Of a stretch of DNA of 7,780 nucleotides, positions 4,859 through 7,780 are shown piece after piece. Numbering within the stretch: position 1 is the first letter of the stretch; every line of letters begins with the position of its first letter. This DNA is from Muribaculaceae bacterium (GTDB lineage: Bacteria > Bacteroidota > Bacteroidia > Bacteroidales > Muribaculaceae). The notes beneath the pieces are model-generated. The model saw only the letters and a list, made by a program, of their open reading frames with translations, was not told where the DNA came from and did no database searches. Both the position numbers and the translations under genes were made by a program. Location: the NCBI GenBank assembly GCA_029051445.1, contig JAIDKP010000370.1, forward strand, positions 1-7,780, written 5' to 3'.

Positions 4859-7780
4859 ATGAAAAAAATCGGCACAGTCGCTCTTGCCATGCTTGCGCTC
4901 GGCGTAAACGGTATGCGGGGCGATGATCCAACTGTGTATGCGGTGTCTAACGCGCATCTTGACACGCAGTGGAACTGGGACGTACAGACAACGATCCGTG
5001 ATTATGTGAAAAAGACCCTGAGCCAGAATCTGTTTCTGCTCAGTCAGTATCCTGACTATGTGTTCAACTTTGAGGGGGGAGTGAAGTATGCCTGGATGAA
5101 GGAGTATTATCCGGAGCAGTATGAGCAGGTGAAGGATTATGTGAAGAGCGGCCGGTGGCACATCACCGGTGCGAGCTGGGATGCCAACGACGTGATTGTG
5201 CCGTCGGTTGAGTCGCAGATACGCAATATCATGCTCGGTCAGAATTATTATCGTGACGAGTTTGGGGTTGAGAGTACCGATATTTTTCTTCCCGACTGTT
5301 TCGGTTTCGGCTGGACTCTCCCGACAGTCGCCAGCCATTGCGGTCTTCTCGGTTTTTCGTCGCAGAAACTCGGCTGGAGGCATCTGCCGTTTTATGAGGA
5401 TAACAAGAAGTATCCTTTTGCTGTTGGTCTTTGGAAGGGAGTCGATGGCGAGAGTATAATGATGGCTCACGGCTACAATTATAACTATCGCTGGAGAGGT
5501 GAGGATATCTCGAGCAACAAATCGCTTGAGAAGTATGCCTCGGAGAATCCGTACAATGTTGTATATCATTACTATGGTACAGGTGATACGGGCGGCGCGC
5601 CGTCGATCGGTTCGGTCGAGGCCGTTGAGAAGGGACTGAAAGGTGCCGGACCGCTGAAGATCGTCAGCGCTGCGAGCGACCAGATGTATAAGGATTTTCT
5701 GCCTTATGAGTCGCATCCAGAGCTGCCTGTGTTTGATGGCGAGCTGCTGATGGATGTGCATGGCACAGGCTGCTACACGTCGCAGGCTGCGATGAAGCTC
5801 TACAACCGCCAGAACGAGCTTCTCGGCGACGCAGCCGAGCGTGGTGCCGCCGTGGCTGCTCTCTATGCCGGACACGAGTATCCCACCGCTCAGCTGACAG
5901 AGGCATGGAAACGCTTTATTTTCCATCAGTTCCACGATGATCTGACGGGTACGAGCATACCACGTGCCTATGAGTTCTCGTGGAACGACGAGTTGCTTTC
6001 GCTCAAGCAATTCGGCGATCTGCTCACCGATGCCGCCACAAGTGTCGGAGCCTCGCTCAACACAAATGTAGGCGGAACAGCGGTGCTTCTTTTCAATCCG
6101 CTCGGCTATGAGACAACCGATCTCGTCGAGATCGAGATACCGGCGAAGTACCGTCCGTCGCAGGCTGTGGTGAAAGATCATAATGGCAAGCAGGTGAAGG
6201 CACAGGTGACCGGTTTCGCGGACGGCAAGGCCAAGGTGCTGGTCGAGGCTACTGTCCCGGCAGTGGGTTATGCCGTATATGACGTCGCCGTGAAAGGGCG
6301 CGGCAACGCCGGACAGGCCGGCAAGGTGAACAAGATCGAGAACAGCGTGTACAGCATCACATTCGGTGCCAACGGCGATATCACATCGCTTGTCGACAAG
6401 CGCAACGGCAAGGAGCTTGTGGCTCCGGGCAAGGCCATACGTCTGGCAATGTTTACCGACAACAAGTCGTATGCGTGGCCGGCATGGGAGGTGATGAAAA
6501 CTACTGTCGATGCCGAGCCTGTATCGTTTGGCGAGGATGTGACGATCGAGCTTGTCGATAACGGTGCTCTGAAGAAAAGCGTTAAGATCTCGAAGAAATA
6601 CGGTGACTCGCAGTTCACACAGTATGTAAACCTTTATGAGGGCGCGCTTGCAGAACGCATCGATTTCGTCAACGATGTGGACTGGGCCACGACCAATGCT
6701 CTTGTCAAGGCTGAGTTCCCGCTTTCAATATCCAACGAGAAGGCTACTTATGATCTCGGACTGGGTGTGATCGAGCGCGGCAACAATACTCCTACAGCAT
6801 ACGAGGTGCCCGCAAGAGACTGGGCCGACCTCAGCGACAGCGGTTATGGCGTGACCGTGCTCAACAACTCGAAGTATGGCTGGGACAAGCCAAACGACAA
6901 TACAATACGCCTGACTCTGCTGCATACTCCCGAGACTAAGAGCGGATATACCTATCAGGATCATCAGGATATGGGACGTCATGAGTTCACTTACTCAATC
7001 GTCGGACACAACGGTGCACTCGACCGCGCGGCTGCCGTGAAGGCGGGGGAACGTCTCAATCAGCGTGTGAAGGCGTTTATCGTGCCTAAGAGCAAGGGTC
7101 GCGGACGGAGTCTGTCGCTTGCATCGACCGATGCCGACAATGTTGTGATCAAGGCTATGAAGCGTGCCGAGGACGGCAACGGCTATGTGGTGCGCGTCTA
7201 TGAGACTTCGGGTAAGCCGACCACTGCCAATGTGGTGTTTGCACGCAACATAAAGAGTGCCAAACAGGCCGACGGCACAGAGAAGGTGATTGCCGATGCT
7301 GTAGCCAATGGCAATAAGCTTCCGGTAAGTCTCAAGGCAAACGGTGTCGGAACATATCGTGTGTACTTTGACGAGACGGAGACTGTGAAGCCTGAGCAGC
7401 ATCAGGTCGCTCTGCCTTGCAACCGTAATGTGATGACGTGGAACGGCTTTAGGGCAGAAGGCGGTCTGTCGGGTGGCTATAGCTACGCCGCAGAAATCAC
7501 ACCGAGCGAGATTGTCTCGGGGGGTGTATCGTTTGCAGTCATCAAAAGGCCGTATAATAACGCCGTAGTCTGCAACGGTGACACAGTGGCGCTCCCGGCC
7601 GGCAACTGGAGCAAACTCCATTTGCTCATGGCAGCCGATACCGACGGCCGTGACATCAAAACCGCGGTAACCATGGGCAGTGAGACTGATTCTATTGTAG
7701 TGCCCTCATACACCGGTTTCATAGGCCAGTGGGGACACGACGGACATACTGAAGGATACATGAAGGAGCAGCGTGTGGCT
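4859..7780 (+). CDS. GH38 alpha-mannosidase, exported (3' end beyond window)
   Basis: The frame is open from ATG 4859 for 974 codons to the right edge with no stop. The enzyme hydrolyses alpha-mannosidic bonds and probably helps digest host N-glycans or fungal mannan. Residues 1-19 form a signal peptide (MKK plus the hydrophobic core IGTVALAMLALGV). The cleavage site is not obvious and there is no lipobox cysteine, so the periplasm is the likely location. The catalytic domain (about 26-290) holds NAHLDTQWNWD (31-41) with zinc ligands His33 and Asp35, and LPDCFGFGWTLP (144-155) with nucleophile Asp146. HQFHDDLTGTSI (356-367) in the helical domain supplies the third zinc-site His359. VLLFNPLGYETTD (409-421) begins the C-terminal beta-sandwich region, which includes VYSITFGANGDITSLVDK (497-514). 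All expected active-site residues are present. It has its own candidate promoter, and no SusC/SusD-type genes lie next to it in the window. Confidence 0.95.
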   Translation, partial: MKKIGTVALAMLALGVNGMRGDDPTVYAVSNAHLDTQWNWDVQTTIRDYVKKTLSQNLFLLSQYPDYVFNFEGGVKYAWMKEYYPEQYEQVKDYVKSGRWHITGASWDANDVIVPSVESQIRNIMLGQNYYRDEFGVESTDIFLPDCFGFGWTLPTVASHCGLLGFSSQKLGWRHLPFYEDNKKYPFAVGLWKGVDGESIMMAHGYNYNYRWRGEDISSNKSLEKYASENPYNVVYHYYGTGDTGGAPSIGSVEAVEKGLKGAGPLKIVSAASDQMYKDFLPYESHPELPVFDGELLMDVHGTGCYTSQAAMKLYNRQNELLGDAAERGAAVAALYAGHEYPTAQLTEAWKRFIFHQFHDDLTGTSIPRAYEFSWNDELLSLKQFGDLLTDAATSVGASLNTNVGGTAVLLFNPLGYETTDLVEIEIPAKYRPSQAVVKDHNGKQVKAQVTGFADGKAKVLVEATVPAVGYAVYDVAVKGRGNAGQAGKVNKIENSVYSITFGANGDITSLVDKRNGKELVAPGKAIRLAMFTDNKSYAWPAWEVMKTTVDAEPVSFGEDVTIELVDNGALKKSVKISKKYGDSQFTQYVNLYEGALAERIDFVNDVDWATTNALVKAEFPLSISNEKATYDLGLGVIERGNNTPTAYEVPARDWADLSDSGYGVTVLNNSKYGWDKPNDNTIRLTLLHTPETKSGYTYQDHQDMGRHEFTYSIVGHNGALDRAAAVKAGERLNQRVKAFIVPKSKGRGRSLSLASTDADNVVIKAMKRAEDGNGYVVRVYETSGKPTTANVVFARNIKSAKQADGTEKVIADAVANGNKLPVSLKANGVGTYRVYFDETETVKPEQHQVALPCNRNVMTWNGFRAEGGLSGGYSYAAEITPSEIVSGGVSFAVIKRPYNNAVVCNGDTVALPAGNWSKLHLLMAADTDGRDIKTAVTMGSETDSIVVPSYTGFIGQWGHDGHTEGYMKEQRVA

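Noticed and set aside
4853..6181. 442-codon minus-strand open frame opposite the GH38 gene
   Set aside because: It lies codon-for-codon opposite a clear GH38 enzyme with intact catalytic motifs, resembles no protein family I recognise, and is explained by absence of TTA, CTA and TCA codons in the sense gene.
6995..7621. 208-codon minus-strand open frame opposite the GH38 gene
   Set aside because: It has the same codon-register relation to the GH38 frame and shows no family features; it is a by-product of codon bias.
1..7780. CRISPR arrays, tRNA or rRNA genes, insertion sequences, phage or plasmid features
   Set aside because: I looked on both strands and saw no regularly spaced repeats, tRNA-like cloverleaf, rRNA segment, transposase or integrase motif, or terminal inverted repeats. 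Apart from the listed small repeats the window is densely filled with ordinary genes.

Overview
The window looks like chromosomal DNA from a member of the Bacteroidales, most likely a gut lineage such as Muribaculaceae. The order-level assignment rests on three things: the chorismate mutase domain is fused to the C-terminus of a KDO8P-synthase-like DAHP synthase, upstream regions carry TAnnTTTG promoter elements of the Bacteroidota type, and start codons follow A-rich leaders with no clear Shine-Dalgarno sequence. The family-level placement is an impression from protein resemblance, not a demonstrated result.

The left part (about 1-2516) is on the minus strand. Read in the direction of transcription it holds malate dehydrogenase (mdh), a strong hairpin, a secreted thioredoxin-fold protein, a 160-bp gap with a candidate promoter, a small conserved-looking protein of unknown function, and the N-terminal 170 residues of an exported M28 zinc peptidase that runs off the left edge. 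The divergent region 2517-2826 (310 bp) holds candidate promoters for both sides and two similar 14-bp palindromes.

The right part is on the plus strand. A two-gene aromatic amino acid operon (bifunctional DAHP synthase/chorismate mutase, then prephenate dehydrogenase tyrA, 9 bp apart) supplies the first step of the shikimate pathway and the two steps from chorismate to 4-hydroxyphenylpyruvate. It ends in a probable intrinsic terminator. After a 175-bp gap with its own candidate promoter comes an exported GH38 alpha-mannosidase, open for 974 codons up to the right edge.

Most of the window is ordinary housekeeping and glycan or peptide breakdown. I did not find a convincing new biological system. 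The points worth a second look are regulatory (the hairpin between mdh and the thioredoxin gene, and the paired palindromes in the divergent region), enzymatic (unusual active-site positions in the chorismate mutase domain), and one small uncharacterised protein. Two genes, the peptidase and the mannosidase, are cut by the window edges.
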